64,000 nt of DNA. Origin: Streptomyces lincolnensis. GTDB lineage: Bacteria > Actinomycetota > Actinomycetes > Streptomycetales > Streptomycetaceae. Position 1 is the first letter of the stretch; every line of letters begins with the position of its first letter. Positions 17,305-25,560 of the stretch are shown in pieces. Position numbers and translations under genes: made by a program. Below the pieces are notes generated by a model that saw nothing but the letters and a program-made list of their open reading frames with translations, was not told the origin of the DNA and ran no database searches. The stretch is taken from assembly GCF_021173675.1 (NCBI RefSeq), contig NZ_JAIHON010000013.1, forward strand, positions 248,001-312,000, read 5' to 3'.

Positions 17305-17397
17305 TGGACCGGTCCACAATCTGTCCAGGCCACCCTGAGCGGGGTTTTGGCTGGTGTCAACCCTTTGACAGGACAAGGCGAGTCATGGAACGGTCCA
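17305..17397. promoter_or_regulatory. Paired LacI-type operators and promoter
   Basis: TGGACCGGTCCA (17305-17316) is a perfect palindrome with the central CpG typical of LacI-family sites. TGGAACGGTCCA (17386-17397) differs at one base. A TTGACA lies at 17365-17370. The second site covers the -10/start area of the 17402 regulator, and the first lies near the start of the divergent oxidoreductase, so autoregulation plus control of that enzyme is likely. Confidence 0.65.
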
Positions 17398-17401
17398 TCC
17401 C

Positions 17402-18409
17402 ATGAGACAGCCGACGATCCGGGACGTGGCCGAGCGGGCCGGCGTCTCCAAGTCGCTCGTCTCGCTGGTCCTGCGCGGCTCCGAGCAGGTCCGGGCGGAG
17501 AAGCGGGAGGCCGTGCTGCGGGCCGTACGGGAGCTCGGCTACCGGCCGAACGCCGCCGCCCGCAGCCTCAGCGAACAGCGCACCCGGACGGTCGGCGTGC
17601 TCCTGAACGACCTGCGCAACCCCTGGTTCGTCGACCTGCTGGACGGACTGAACTCCCTGCTGCACGACCACGGTCTGCACATGCTGCTGGGCGACGCCCG
17701 CCTGAACCGCCGCACCGGCCAGGACCTGGCCCGGCCCTTCCTGGACGTCCAGGTCGACGGCCTGGTCGTGGTCGGCACCCTGCCCGACCCGGCCGCGCTC
17801 GGCGCGGTCGCCGCCCGCATCCCGGTGGTGGTCGCCGGCGCCCGCGAGGCCGTGCCGCCCGGTGTGGACGTCGTCGCGGGCGACGACGAGCGGGGCGCCG
17901 CGCTGGTCACCGAGCACCTCATCGGCCTCGGCCACCGCCGCGTCGCGCACCTCGCGGGCTACGGCGCCGTCGGCGCGCTGCGCCGCCGCAGCTTCGAGGC
18001 GGTCATGCGGGCCCACGGTCTCGGCGACCGGATGCCGGTCGAGGCCGGCGACCTGACCGAGGAGGGCGGCTTCCGCGCGGCCGTCCGGCTGCTGAGCCGC
18101 CCCGACCGGCCCACCGCCGTCGTCGCGGTCAACGACATCACGGCCGTCGGCGCGCTCTCGGCCGCCGAGGAACTGGGTCTGCGCGTCCCGCACGACCTCT
18201 CTGTCACCGGCTACGACAACACGAGCATCTCCCGGCTGCGCCACCTGTGGCTCACCACCGTCGACAACGCCGGCCACGAGGTCGGCCGCCGCGCCGCCCG
18301 CTGCCTCCTCGACCGCTTCGAGGGCGCCGGGGGAGAGGGGCGGCTCCACCTGGCCGCCCCCACCCTGGAGATGCGCGGCACCACGGCCCCGCCGCCCCGC
18401 ACGGACTGA
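17402..18409 (+). CDS. LacI-family transcriptional regulator
   Basis: 335 residues. N-terminal helix-turn-helix PTIRDVAERAGVSKSLVSLVL (residues 4-24), hinge NAAARSLSEQRT, then a sugar-binding-like sensor domain (VGVLLNDLRNPWFVDLLDG). The ATG at 17402 is only about 32 bases from the -35 hexamer and has no strong ribosome site, so the mRNA may be leaderless. It probably controls the divergent Gfo oxidoreductase through the two palindromes between them. Confidence 0.85.
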   Translation: MRQPTIRDVAERAGVSKSLVSLVLRGSEQVRAEKREAVLRAVRELGYRPNAAARSLSEQRTRTVGVLLNDLRNPWFVDLLDGLNSLLHDHGLHMLLGDARLNRRTGQDLARPFLDVQVDGLVVVGTLPDPAALGAVAARIPVVVAGAREAVPPGVDVVAGDDERGAALVTEHLIGLGHRRVAHLAGYGAVGALRRRSFEAVMRAHGLGDRMPVEAGDLTEEGGFRAAVRLLSRPDRPTAVVAVNDITAVGALSAAEELGLRVPHDLSVTGYDNTSISRLRHLWLTTVDNAGHEVGRRAARCLLDRFEGAGGEGRLHLAAPTLEMRGTTAPPPRTD

Positions 18410-18533
18410 TCGGGTACGCCTTCCCCCGGAACGGTGGGGCGAGGGCGGCGATGCCTGTGACCGGCGGCGCGCCCGCGCCCGGGTGATCGGTTGCGACTGG
18501 CGGCCCGCCCCGGCCCGGGTGATCGTGGAGGGC

Positions 18534-19046
18534 ATGGTGGGCACCTCCGTCGCCGTCCCCGAGCGGCACCGGCACGACACGCGTGAGGCCGTCCTGTTCG
18601 GCGGCGTCTACGGCGCGGTCCTCGCGTGCTCCATGGTCGCCGCGCTCACCCAGTACGGCCACACCTCCCAGGACAGCCGCCGCTACGACGCCGCCTGGCT
18701 GCTGGTGACAGCCCTCGCCTCCGCCCTGGCACACGGCTACGCCCACTACATCGCCGAGCGCGGCCCGCACCGGCGCGGGGACGCCCTGCGCACCCTCGTC
18801 GACGAGTGGCCCCTCGTCGCGGCCGTGCTGCCCACGGTCGTCGTCCTGGCCGGCGCGGGCTGGGGCTGGTGGCCGGCGAACGGGGTGGAGTACCCGGCGT
18901 TCACGCTCAACATCGTCCTGCTGTTCACCCTGGGCCTGGTCACGGCGCGCCAGGTCCACCGCTCCTGGGCGGCCGCCCTGCTGATCGGTGTGGTGGACGC
19001 GCTCCTCGGTGTGGTGGTCGTCGTGGCGAACGCCGTCATCAAGTGA
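18534..19046 (+). CDS. Small integral membrane protein
   Basis: 170 residues with about five hydrophobic helices (around residues 18-40, 52-74, 92-113, 120-138 and 145-168). No functional family recognised. The ATG at 18534 follows GTGGAGGGC; an upstream GTG at 18483 is in frame but has no ribosome site. It faces a strong terminator. Confidence 0.65.
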   Translation: MVGTSVAVPERHRHDTREAVLFGGVYGAVLACSMVAALTQYGHTSQDSRRYDAAWLLVTALASALAHGYAHYIAERGPHRRGDALRTLVDEWPLVAAVLPTVVVLAGAGWGWWPANGVEYPAFTLNIVLLFTLGLVTARQVHRSWAAALLIGVVDALLGVVVVVANAVIK

Positions 19047-19059
19047 CCCGGCCGGGATC

Positions 19060-19101
19060 GTGCACGGACGCGGGACGGCCGTGCACGGACGCGGGACGGC
19101 C
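19060..19101. repeat. 21-bp direct repeat, two perfect copies
   Basis: The unit GTGCACGGACGCGGGACGG plus CC occurs at 19060-19080 and 19081-19101, right after the membrane protein gene. The second copy runs into the terminator stem. Confidence 0.85.
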
Positions 19102-19128
19102 GCCCCTCGATCGCGGGGCGGCCGTCCC
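19093..19128. terminator. Strong bidirectional terminator
   Basis: A perfect 14-bp stem: GGGACGGCCGCCCC (19093-19106) pairs with GGGGCGGCCGTCCC (19115-19128) across an 8-base loop. It lies between convergent genes. Confidence 0.85.
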
Positions 19129-19148
19129 GTTGTGTGAGCCGGGGCCCG

Positions 19149-20630
19149 TCAGGCCTTGGCCGCGGTGACCTCCGAGGGCTCCGTCGGCCCGTCCGTGGCC
19201 GGTGCGGCGGTGGCGGAGCGGCGCCGGGGGATGAGGGTGGCGACGGCGAAGGCCAGCAGGGCGGCGCCGGCGCCGATGGCCATCACGACCTTGAACCCGT
19301 TCTCGGAGGGCAGGGCGTGGCCGCCGAAGTCCGTGGTCATCTGGGCCAGGATGACGCCCGCGAGGGCACTGGCGAACGAGGTGCCCAGGGACCGCATCAG
19401 GGTGTTGAGGCTGTTGGCGGCGCCCGTCTGGGAGGGGTCCACGGCGCCCATGATCAGGGCGGGCAGCGCGCCGTAGGTGAAGCCGATACCGGCGCCGATG
19501 ACGCAGGAGACCAGGATGAGGTGCCAGACCTCGGACATCAGGACGATGTTGAGTCCGTATCCGGCGGCGACGATCAGCGCACCGATCATCAGCGTGACCC
19601 TGGGGCCCTTGGCCTTGGTGACCCGCGCGGAGACGGCGGACATCACCATCATCACCAGACCCTGCGGCGCCAGCACCAGACCGACGGTCAGCATCGACCT
19701 GCCCAGGCCGTAGCCGGTCTGCTCGGGCAGCTGGAGCAGCTGCGGCAGGACCAGGGACATCGCGAACATCGAGAAGCCGAGCGCGATCGAGGCGAGGTTG
19801 GTGAACAGCACCTGCGGCTTCGCGGTGGTGCGCAGGTCGACCAGCGGCTGCGGGCTGCGCAGCTCCCACCAGCCCCAGCCGAGCAGGATCACCACGGCGG
19901 CGGCGCCCAGGCCCAGGGTGGTGCCACTGGTCCAGCCCCAGTCGCCGCCCTTGGACACGGCCAGCAGCAGGGCGACCAGACCGGCCGAAAGACCCAGCGC
20001 GCCGAACCCGTCGAAGCGGCCTCCGGTGCGCACCCTCGACTCCGGCACGATCAGCAGGACCAGCACGAGGGCGACGACACCCAGGGCGGCGGAGACCCAG
20101 AAGAGGAGGTGCCAGTCCCACCGGTCGGCGATGAACGCGGCGGCGGGCAGCCCCACGGCACCGCCGACGCCGAGCGAGGCGCTCATCAGGGCGGTGGACC
20201 CGGTCAGCCGGTCGGCGGGCAGGGCGTCCCGCATGATGCTGATGCCGAGCGGGACGACCGCGGCCGCGAGCCCCTGGAGCGTCCGCCCGATGATCATCGG
20301 GACGAGGGAGTCGGACAGCGCGGCGACCACCGAGCCGGACACCAGCAGCGCGATGCTGATCAGCAGCATCCGGCGCTTGCCGAACATGTCCCCGAGCCGG
20401 CCCACCACCGGGGTGGCGACGGCGGCCGCGAGCAGGGTGGCGGTGACCGCCCAGGCGGTGTTGGACGCCGAGGCGTCCAGGAGCCGCGGCAGTTCGGGCA
20501 CGATCGGGATGATCAGGGTCTGCATCAGCGAGACGACGATTCCGGCCAGGGCCAGCACCGCCACCACGGCGTTCGGCCTGGGCGGGTTGGGTGCCCCCGC
20601 TTCGGCGGGTCGGGCAAGGGTGTCGGACAT
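19149..20630 (-). CDS. MFS drug-efflux-type transporter (DHA2-like)
   Basis: 493 residues with about 14 hydrophobic segments. Motif A (GRLGDMFGKRRML) follows the second helix and motif C-like glycines follow later (GVGGAVGLPAAAF). This is the proton-coupled multidrug or metabolite exporter type; the substrate is unknown. It follows the sensor kinase gene on the same strand after a 111-base gap that carries its own operator/promoter block. The start at 20630 (MSDTLARP) has GGAGG upstream. Confidence 0.85.
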   Translation of the reverse strand: MSDTLARPAEAGAPNPPRPNAVVAVLALAGIVVSLMQTLIIPIVPELPRLLDASASNTAWAVTATLLAAAVATPVVGRLGDMFGKRRMLLISIALLVSGSVVAALSDSLVPMIIGRTLQGLAAAVVPLGISIMRDALPADRLTGSTALMSASLGVGGAVGLPAAAFIADRWDWHLLFWVSAALGVVALVLVLLIVPESRVRTGGRFDGFGALGLSAGLVALLLAVSKGGDWGWTSGTTLGLGAAAVVILLGWGWWELRSPQPLVDLRTTAKPQVLFTNLASIALGFSMFAMSLVLPQLLQLPEQTGYGLGRSMLTVGLVLAPQGLVMMVMSAVSARVTKAKGPRVTLMIGALIVAAGYGLNIVLMSEVWHLILVSCVIGAGIGFTYGALPALIMGAVDPSQTGAANSLNTLMRSLGTSFASALAGVILAQMTTDFGGHALPSENGFKVVMAIGAGAALLAFAVATLIPRRRSATAAPATDGPTEPSEVTAAKA

Positions 20631-20674
20631 GGGGGAGCCTCCGTCAAGGAAGGGGTCTTTCTCGACCCTCAGGG

Positions 20675-20720
20675 GTTACTTGACTTACTCAAGCTAATGT
20701 CAATTGATTGACTTAAGCAA
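20675..20720 (-). promoter_or_regulatory. Promoter/operator of the MFS gene, copy A
   Basis: Read on the minus strand, TTGACA (20703-20698) and AGTAAC (20680-20675) are 17 bases apart. The block contains two TTGACTTA-type elements (20681-20687 and 20708-20720, the latter TTGACTTAAGCAA). Bases 20675-20703 match the block at 22144-22172 at 23 of 29 positions. Confidence 0.6.
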
Positions 20721-20741
20721 ATGAAAAGTCTGTGGTGCGCG

Positions 20742-21941
20742 TCACGGCCGCACCGGCAGCTCCGCGACGACCTCGAATCCGCCCTCGGGCCGGTGGCCCA
20801 TGCGGATGCGGCCGCCGACCGAGCGGGCCCGCTCGCGCATCCCGATGAGGCCGTAGCCGCCACTCGGGGCGGACGGACCGGCCGGGCGCGGGGGAGCGTC
20901 GTCGGTGATCGTGAGGACCAGCCCGTCGTGGGTGTGGACGAGCCGCACCCCGGCCGAGCGGCTCCCCGCGTGCTTGGTCACGTTGGTCAGTGCCTCCTGC
21001 GTGATCCGGTACGCCGTGAGCGCGACGCCCGCGGCGACCGGCCTCGGATCGCCCTCGACGGTGAGGGTGACCGTGAGTCCGGTGTGCCGGAAGGAGGCGG
21101 CGAGCTCGGGGAGTTCGGCCAGGCCGGGCGTGGGCGTCGGCGGCCGGTCGGAGCCGGGCGCCGCCTCCCCGCCCGGCGGAGCCGCCGTGTTGTCCGTGTG
21201 GCGGCGCAACAGGCCCACGGTGGACTTGGGTTCGCGCAGCGCCGAGGAGGTCGTGCCGGACAGGTCCGCGACGATCCTGCCCGCCTCCTCCGGCCGTGCG
21301 GGCAGCATCCGGGCCACGGCGCCGGCCTGGAGGTTGGCCAGGAGGAGATGGTGGGCGACGACGTCGTGCAGATCCCGGGCGATCCGCATCCGCTCCTCGG
21401 TGACCCGGCGCCGCGCCTCCTCCTCCCGGGTGCGTTCGGCGTGCTCGGCGCGCGCCCGCACCGCCTCCAGGTGGTCGCCGCGCAGCCGGACCACGGTGCC
21501 CAGTGCCGTGGGCAGCAGCAGCCAGGCGGTGGGACCGAGCACCTTGAGCACCAGGGGTTCGTCGTCGGGCCCGGTGATCAGGCCGGTCCCGACCAGCAGG
21601 GCGATGGTGGAGAAGGCGAAGGTGTTAGCGGTCCGCCGGTCGGTGCGGACGGCCAGCCAGTACAGAGCGACCATGAGCGGCCCCAGCAGCAGGGCCGTCA
21701 GGACGTAACCGAGGGTCGACACGGCGACCGCACAGGCGATCGTCACGGCCGCGGTGCCGCGCGGACGACCGCGGTGCCACAGCAGGGCGGCGCACGCGAC
21801 GCCGGTGAGCAGGACACCGGGCCACCGGGCGGTCGGTGGATCGTCGCCGGGAAGAGTGATCAGGCTGCCCGGCGGCGAGCAGGCGAACAGGGCGGCGGCG
21901 AGTGCCGCGTCGGCGGCGCGGGGCCGCTGGTCTTCGGTCAT
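20742..21941 (-). CDS. Two-component sensor histidine kinase (HisKA_3), orphan
   Basis: 399 residues. Four to five membrane helices fill residues 10-150. The dimerisation/phosphoacceptor segment RMRIARDLHDVVAHHL carries His192, and a HATPase domain follows (ITQEALTNVTKHAG, VLTITDDAPP, GYGLIGMRERARSVGG). It belongs to the NarL/DesK-type class that normally sits beside a LuxR-type response regulator, yet none is adjacent; the neighbours are an MFS exporter and a GntR operon. ATG at 21941; an alternative GTG at 21968 is in frame. Confidence 0.85.
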   Translation of the reverse strand: MTEDQRPRAADAALAAALFACSPPGSLITLPGDDPPTARWPGVLLTGVACAALLWHRGRPRGTAAVTIACAVAVSTLGYVLTALLLGPLMVALYWLAVRTDRRTANTFAFSTIALLVGTGLITGPDDEPLVLKVLGPTAWLLLPTALGTVVRLRGDHLEAVRARAEHAERTREEEARRRVTEERMRIARDLHDVVAHHLLLANLQAGAVARMLPARPEEAGRIVADLSGTTSSALREPKSTVGLLRRHTDNTAAPPGGEAAPGSDRPPTPTPGLAELPELAASFRHTGLTVTLTVEGDPRPVAAGVALTAYRITQEALTNVTKHAGSRSAGVRLVHTHDGLVLTITDDAPPRPAGPSAPSGGYGLIGMRERARSVGGRIRMGHRPEGGFEVVAELPVRP

Positions 21942-22096
21942 GGTGCGGGAGGTCTCCGTCCGGAGCACGGCACCCGGTGACTGGTCAGCCGGGCGAACGG
22001 GTCCGTGTGCTCGGCGAGTTCCGGGGTGAGCTCGCTGAACGGCATGCCGCCGAACTCGCCCGCGGGTTCGTGGCCACCGGTCGGGACGGACTTCAT
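21938..22096 (-). CDS. Possible 52-residue peptide coupled to the sensor kinase
   Basis: The frame starts MKSVPTGGHEPAGEFGG and its TGA overlaps the kinase ATG by four bases (ATGA). No ribosome site is obvious before 22096 and no family is recognised. It lies between the copy-B promoter and the kinase and could be a coupling or leader peptide, or only a chance frame. Confidence 0.3.
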   Translation of the reverse strand: MKSVPTGGHEPAGEFGGMPFSELTPELAEHTDPFARLTSHRVPCSGRRPPAP

Positions 22097-22143
22097 GGCG
22101 GGCACGAGGGCTCGCCTACGGGGTCGGATGGGCCGAGTGCGGA

Positions 22144-22189
22144 GTTGCTTGACTTAGGCAAGCATATGTCAGTTACTTAAGTCAAGCAA
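22144..22189 (-). promoter_or_regulatory. Promoter/operator of the kinase gene, copy B
   Basis: On the minus strand CTGACA (22172-22167) and AGCAAC (22149-22144) are 17 bases apart, as in copy A. The block is bracketed by a perfect 12-bp inverted repeat, TTGCTTGACTTA (22145-22156) with TAAGTCAAGCAA (22178-22189). The same regulator should act here and on the MFS promoter. Confidence 0.6.
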
Positions 22190-22237
22190 TATTGGTATGC
22201 CTGCGTGAACACCTGTCGAAGGCGTCACTGAATGTCG

Positions 22238-22277
22238 GACAAAATTGTTGACAATCTTGTCTGGATAGATTTAGGTT
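22238..22277 (+). promoter_or_regulatory. Promoter and autoregulatory operator of the GntR/gal operon
   Basis: TTGACA (22248-22253) and TAGGTT (22272-22277) are 18 bases apart. They overlap a 24-bp imperfect palindrome at 22238-22261 built from nested arms (GACAA...TTGTC outside, ATTGT-TG-ACAAT inside). This is the kind of site FadR/VanR-type GntR proteins bind. Confidence 0.65.
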
Positions 22278-22307
22278 CGACAGGCACTCACTCAGGGGAG
22301 AGCAGCG

Positions 22308-22958
22308 ATGCCGAAAGAAGCCCGTCCGGGCACCGGGGAGCAGGCCAAACAGCACGCGCTCGCGCAGCTGAGGCAGGCGATCCTGCACGGCGACATGGCA
22401 CCGGCGCAGCGGCTGGTGGAGAACGAACTCGCCGAGCAGTTCGGTGTGACGCGGGCCAGCATCCGCGCGGCACTCATCGATCTGGAGGCCCAGGGCCTCG
22501 TCGAGCGGATCCGCAACCGTGGCTCACGGGTGCGGGTGGTGACCGTCCAGGAGGCGGTCGCCATCACCGAGTGCCGCATGGTCCTCGAAGGCCTGTGCGC
22601 GGCGAAGGCCGCCGTCGCCGCCAGCGACGGGCAACTGGCCGAACTCACCGACCTGGGCACGGCCATGACCAAGGCCGTGGCCGACGGCGAGCCGCTGACC
22701 TACTCCGACCTCAACCACGAACTGCACACCAGGATCCGGGAGTTCTCCGGCCAGCAGACGGCACGGGAACTGCTGGAACGGCTCAACGCCCAACTGGTGC
22801 GCCACCGCTTCCAGTTGGCGCTGAGGCCGGGGCGTCCGCAGCAGTCCCTGAACGAGCACCTGGCGATGATCGAGGCGATCACGGCCAGGGACCCGCAGGC
22901 GGCCGAGTCGGCCGTCCGCGCCCACCTCACCAGCGTGATCGAGGCGTTGAGCGACTGA
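22308..22958 (+). CDS. GntR-family regulator (FCD ligand domain)
   Basis: 216 residues. Winged helix-turn-helix at residues 12-75 (LRQAILHGDMAPAQRLVENE; GVTRASIRAALIDLEAQGLV), then an all-helical FCD domain with the metal/ligand residues in SDLNHELHTRIREF and LNEHLAMIEAI. It likely represses its own operon until an aromatic acid or tricarboxylic intermediate binds. GGGGAGAG ribosome site before the ATG. The hydratase gene follows after 51 bases. Confidence 0.85.
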   Translation: MPKEARPGTGEQAKQHALAQLRQAILHGDMAPAQRLVENELAEQFGVTRASIRAALIDLEAQGLVERIRNRGSRVRVVTVQEAVAITECRMVLEGLCAAKAAVAASDGQLAELTDLGTAMTKAVADGEPLTYSDLNHELHTRIREFSGQQTARELLERLNAQLVRHRFQLALRPGRPQQSLNEHLAMIEAITARDPQAAESAVRAHLTSVIEALSD

Positions 22959-23009
22959 TCACACCCGTTGGGGCGGGCGCCCACCCGTTACCAAGGAGAT
23001 CGATTCAGC

Positions 23010-23759
23010 ATGACCCAGGCCAACGCGCCCGCCTGCCCCCGTTCGACACTCGTCATCACCGCGCACGCCGGGGACTTCGTGTGGCGCGCGGGCGGTGCCA
23101 TCGCCCTGGCCGCCTCGCGCGGGGAGAAGGTCACCATCGCCTGTCTGACCTTCGGCGAGCGCGGGGAGTCCGCCAAGGCCTGGCGCGAGGGGAAGAAGCT
23201 GGACGAGATCAAGGCGCTCCGCCGGGACGAGGCGGAACGCGCCGCCGACACCCTGGGCGCGGAGGTCCGCTTCTTCGACGCCGGTGACTACCCGCTGCTC
23301 GTCACGCCCGAACTCACGGACACCCTCGTCGAGGTGTACCGCGCCACCCAGCCCGACGTCGTGCTCACCCATCCCGCCGAGGACCCCTACAACGGCGACC
23401 ACCCGGCCGCCCACCGCATGGCCCTGGAGGCCCGGGTGCTCGCCCAGGCCATCGGGTATCCGGGGGAGGGGGAGATCATCGGCGCCCCGCCGGTCTTCTA
23501 CTTCGAGCCGCACCAGCCGGAGATGAGCGGCTTCCGGCCCGAGGTGCTCCTCGACATCAGCGAGGTCTGGGAGACCAAGCGCAAGGCCATGGAGTGCCTG
23601 GCCGCCCAGCGGCACCTGTGGGACTACTACACCGACCTCGCCGTCCGCCGTGGCGTCCAGCTCAGGCGCAACGCGGGCCCGAACCTGGGACTGGCGCACA
23701 AGACCATGGCCGAGGCGTACATGCGCCCCTACCCGCAGATCGCGAAGGAGCTGGCATGA
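23010..23759 (+). CDS. galB: PIG-L-family 4-oxalomesaconate hydratase (GalB-like)
   Basis: 249 residues with the LmbE/PIG-L zinc-site pattern: AHAGDFVWRAGG at residues 14-25 (the AHPDD position) and HPAEDPYNGDHPAAHRM around 113-129 (the HxxH position). GalB is the one well-known hydratase in this deacetylase-like family and adds water to 4-oxalomesaconate, giving 4-carboxy-4-hydroxy-2-oxoadipate. The assignment is strong because galC- and galD-like genes follow with four-base overlaps. AAGGAG ribosome site. A deacetylase role would be the alternative in another context. Confidence 0.8.
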   Translation: MTQANAPACPRSTLVITAHAGDFVWRAGGAIALAASRGEKVTIACLTFGERGESAKAWREGKKLDEIKALRRDEAERAADTLGAEVRFFDAGDYPLLVTPELTDTLVEVYRATQPDVVLTHPAEDPYNGDHPAAHRMALEARVLAQAIGYPGEGEIIGAPPVFYFEPHQPEMSGFRPEVLLDISEVWETKRKAMECLAAQRHLWDYYTDLAVRRGVQLRRNAGPNLGLAHKTMAEAYMRPYPQIAKELA

Positions 23760-24478
23760 GCGGCGTCGTCGTCACCAACCCGCCCCGGGCCGAGCTGAAG
23801 GACGTCGACGCGCTGGCCGGCTTCGGCGTCGCCACGGTGAGCGAGGCCATGGGCCGCACCGGTCTGCTGGGCCCGGAGATCCGTCCCGTCCAGCAGGGCG
23901 TACGGATCGCCGGCACCGCCGTCACCGTGCTCAGCTGGCCCGGCGACAACCTCATGATCCACGCCGCCGTCGAGCAGTGCGGCGAGGGCGACATGCTGGT
24001 CGTCACCACCACCTCGCCGTGCACCGACGGACTGTTCGGCGAGCTGTTCGCGACCGCGCTGCAGCGGCGCGGGGTGCGGGGTGTCGTGCTCAACACCGGT
24101 GTCCGGGACACCCAGGAGCTGCGGGAGATGGGCTTCGCCGCCTGGTCCCGGGCCGTCTCCTCGCAGGGCACGGTCAAGGCCACCGGAGGGTCGGTCAACG
24201 TGCCGATCGCCATCGACGGGCAGGTGATCCGCCCCGGTGACGCGATCCTCGCCGACGACGACGGTGTCGTGGTCGTCCCGCGCGAACGTGTCCGCGAGAC
24301 GGTGCGCAGGTCCGAGGCGCGCGAGGCGAAGGAGGCCGCCAGCCGCGCCGCCTTCCTCGACGGCCAACTCGGCCTGGACCGCTACGGGTTGCGCGAGAAG
24401 CTCAAGGATCTCGGCGTCGAGTACCGGACGTACGAGGAACACGCGGCGCACGCGGCGTCCGAGGGGACGCGGTCGTGA
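23756..24478 (+). CDS. galC: 4-carboxy-4-hydroxy-2-oxoadipate aldolase (RraA/GalC/LigK family)
   Basis: 240 residues of the RraA-like fold, as in HMG/CHA aldolases. Key stretches are VATVSEAMGRTGLLGPEI, GDMLVVTTTSP and GVRGVVLNTGVRDTQELREMG, with the R-D pair that binds metal and pyruvate. It would cleave the hydrated C7 acid into pyruvate and oxaloacetate. The ATG at 23756 overlaps the galB stop as ATGA. Length and the C-terminal tail match LigK/GalC rather than regulator RraA (about 160 residues). Confidence 0.85.
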   Translation: MSGVVVTNPPRAELKDVDALAGFGVATVSEAMGRTGLLGPEIRPVQQGVRIAGTAVTVLSWPGDNLMIHAAVEQCGEGDMLVVTTTSPCTDGLFGELFATALQRRGVRGVVLNTGVRDTQELREMGFAAWSRAVSSQGTVKATGGSVNVPIAIDGQVIRPGDAILADDDGVVVVPRERVRETVRRSEAREAKEAASRAAFLDGQLGLDRYGLREKLKDLGVEYRTYEEHAAHAASEGTRS

Positions 24479-25560
24479 CCGACGGGGTGCCCTGTCTGCT
24501 GATGCGGGGCGGGACCTCCAAGGGCGCCTACTTCCTCGCCGCCGACCTCCCCGCCGAACCCGCCGCGCGCGACGACCTGTTGCTGCGGATCATGGGCAGC
24601 CCGGACGAGCGGCAGATCGACGGCCTGGGCGGCGCCCACCCGCTCACCAGCAAGGTGGCCGTGATCTCCCCGTCCGCCGACCCGGAGGCCGACGTCGACT
24701 ACCTCTTCCTCCAAGTCGCCGTCGACCGGCCCGAGGTGAGCGACCGTCAGAACTGCGGGAACATCCTTGCCGGCGTCGGCTCGTTCGCCGTCGAACGCGG
24801 ACTGGTCCCGGCGGGGGAGGAGGAGACCTCCGTCCGGATCCGCATGGTCAACTCCGGTGACCGGGCGACCGCGACCTTCCCGACCCCCGGCGGCCGGGTC
24901 GCCTACGCCGGTGACGCGGAGATCGCGGGAGTGCCGGGCACGGCCGCGCCGGTCGTGATCGAGTTCCCGCCCGGCGCCGGGCCGTTGCTCCCCACCGGCC
25001 GCGTCCGCGACGAGATCGACGGCGTCCAGGTGACCTGCGTCGACAACGGCATGCCGACCGTCCTCCTGGAGGCCACCGCCCTCAAGGTCACCGGCTACGA
25101 GCCTCCGGAGGACCTGGAGGCGGACACCGCTCTCACGGAACGGCTGCGCGCGATCCGACTGGCGGCGGGCCGCCTGATGGGCCTCGGTGACGTCTCCGAC
25201 ACCACCGTCCCCAAGCTCACGCTCCTCGCCCCGCCCCGCGCCGGCGGAGCGATCACCACCCGCACCTTCATCCCCGTGCGCTGCCACACCTCCATCGGGG
25301 TGCTGGGCGCGGCCGGTGTGGCCGCCGGGCTGCGGATCGAGGGCGCCGTGGGCGCGGACCTCGCGGTGCTCGGCACGGGCGGTGACCGCGTGCGCATCGA
25401 ACATCCCACCGGATTCCTGGACATCGACAGCAGCCTGACCACCGGCCCCGACGGCCTGCCCGCGGCCCGCCGTACCGCCGTGGTCCGCACCGCCCGCAAG
25501 ATCTTCGACGGCACCGTCTTCCCCAGGGCCGTCGCCCGACCCCGAGGAGGTCACCGATGA
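24475..25560 (+). CDS. galD: 4-oxalomesaconate tautomerase (PrpF family, GalD/LigU-like)
   Basis: 361 residues of the diaminopimelate-epimerase-like PrpF fold. It opens PCLLMRGGTSKGAYFLAADL, the family's N-terminal signature, and has DRQNCGNILAGVGSFA with the catalytic-type Cys near residue 91. GalD and LigU interconvert keto/enol or positional isomers of 4-oxalomesaconate before hydration. PrpF itself works with the 2-methylcitrate pathway, whose genes are absent here. GTG at 24475, overlapping the galC stop as GTGA. Confidence 0.85.
   Translation: MTDGVPCLLMRGGTSKGAYFLAADLPAEPAARDDLLLRIMGSPDERQIDGLGGAHPLTSKVAVISPSADPEADVDYLFLQVAVDRPEVSDRQNCGNILAGVGSFAVERGLVPAGEEETSVRIRMVNSGDRATATFPTPGGRVAYAGDAEIAGVPGTAAPVVIEFPPGAGPLLPTGRVRDEIDGVQVTCVDNGMPTVLLEATALKVTGYEPPEDLEADTALTERLRAIRLAAGRLMGLGDVSDTTVPKLTLLAPPRAGGAITTRTFIPVRCHTSIGVLGAAGVAAGLRIEGAVGADLAVLGTGGDRVRIEHPTGFLDIDSSLTTGPDGLPAARRTAVVRTARKIFDGTVFPRAVARPRGGHR

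Noticed and set aside
23010..23759. Mycothiol or GlcNAc deacetylase (MshB-like)
   Set aside because: The PIG-L fold allows it, but the tight coupling to galC- and galD-like genes fits GalB.
24475..25560. PrpF of the 2-methylcitrate cycle
   Set aside because: No acnD, prpB, prpC or prpD genes are near. galB- and galC-like genes flank it, so the tautomerase role is better.
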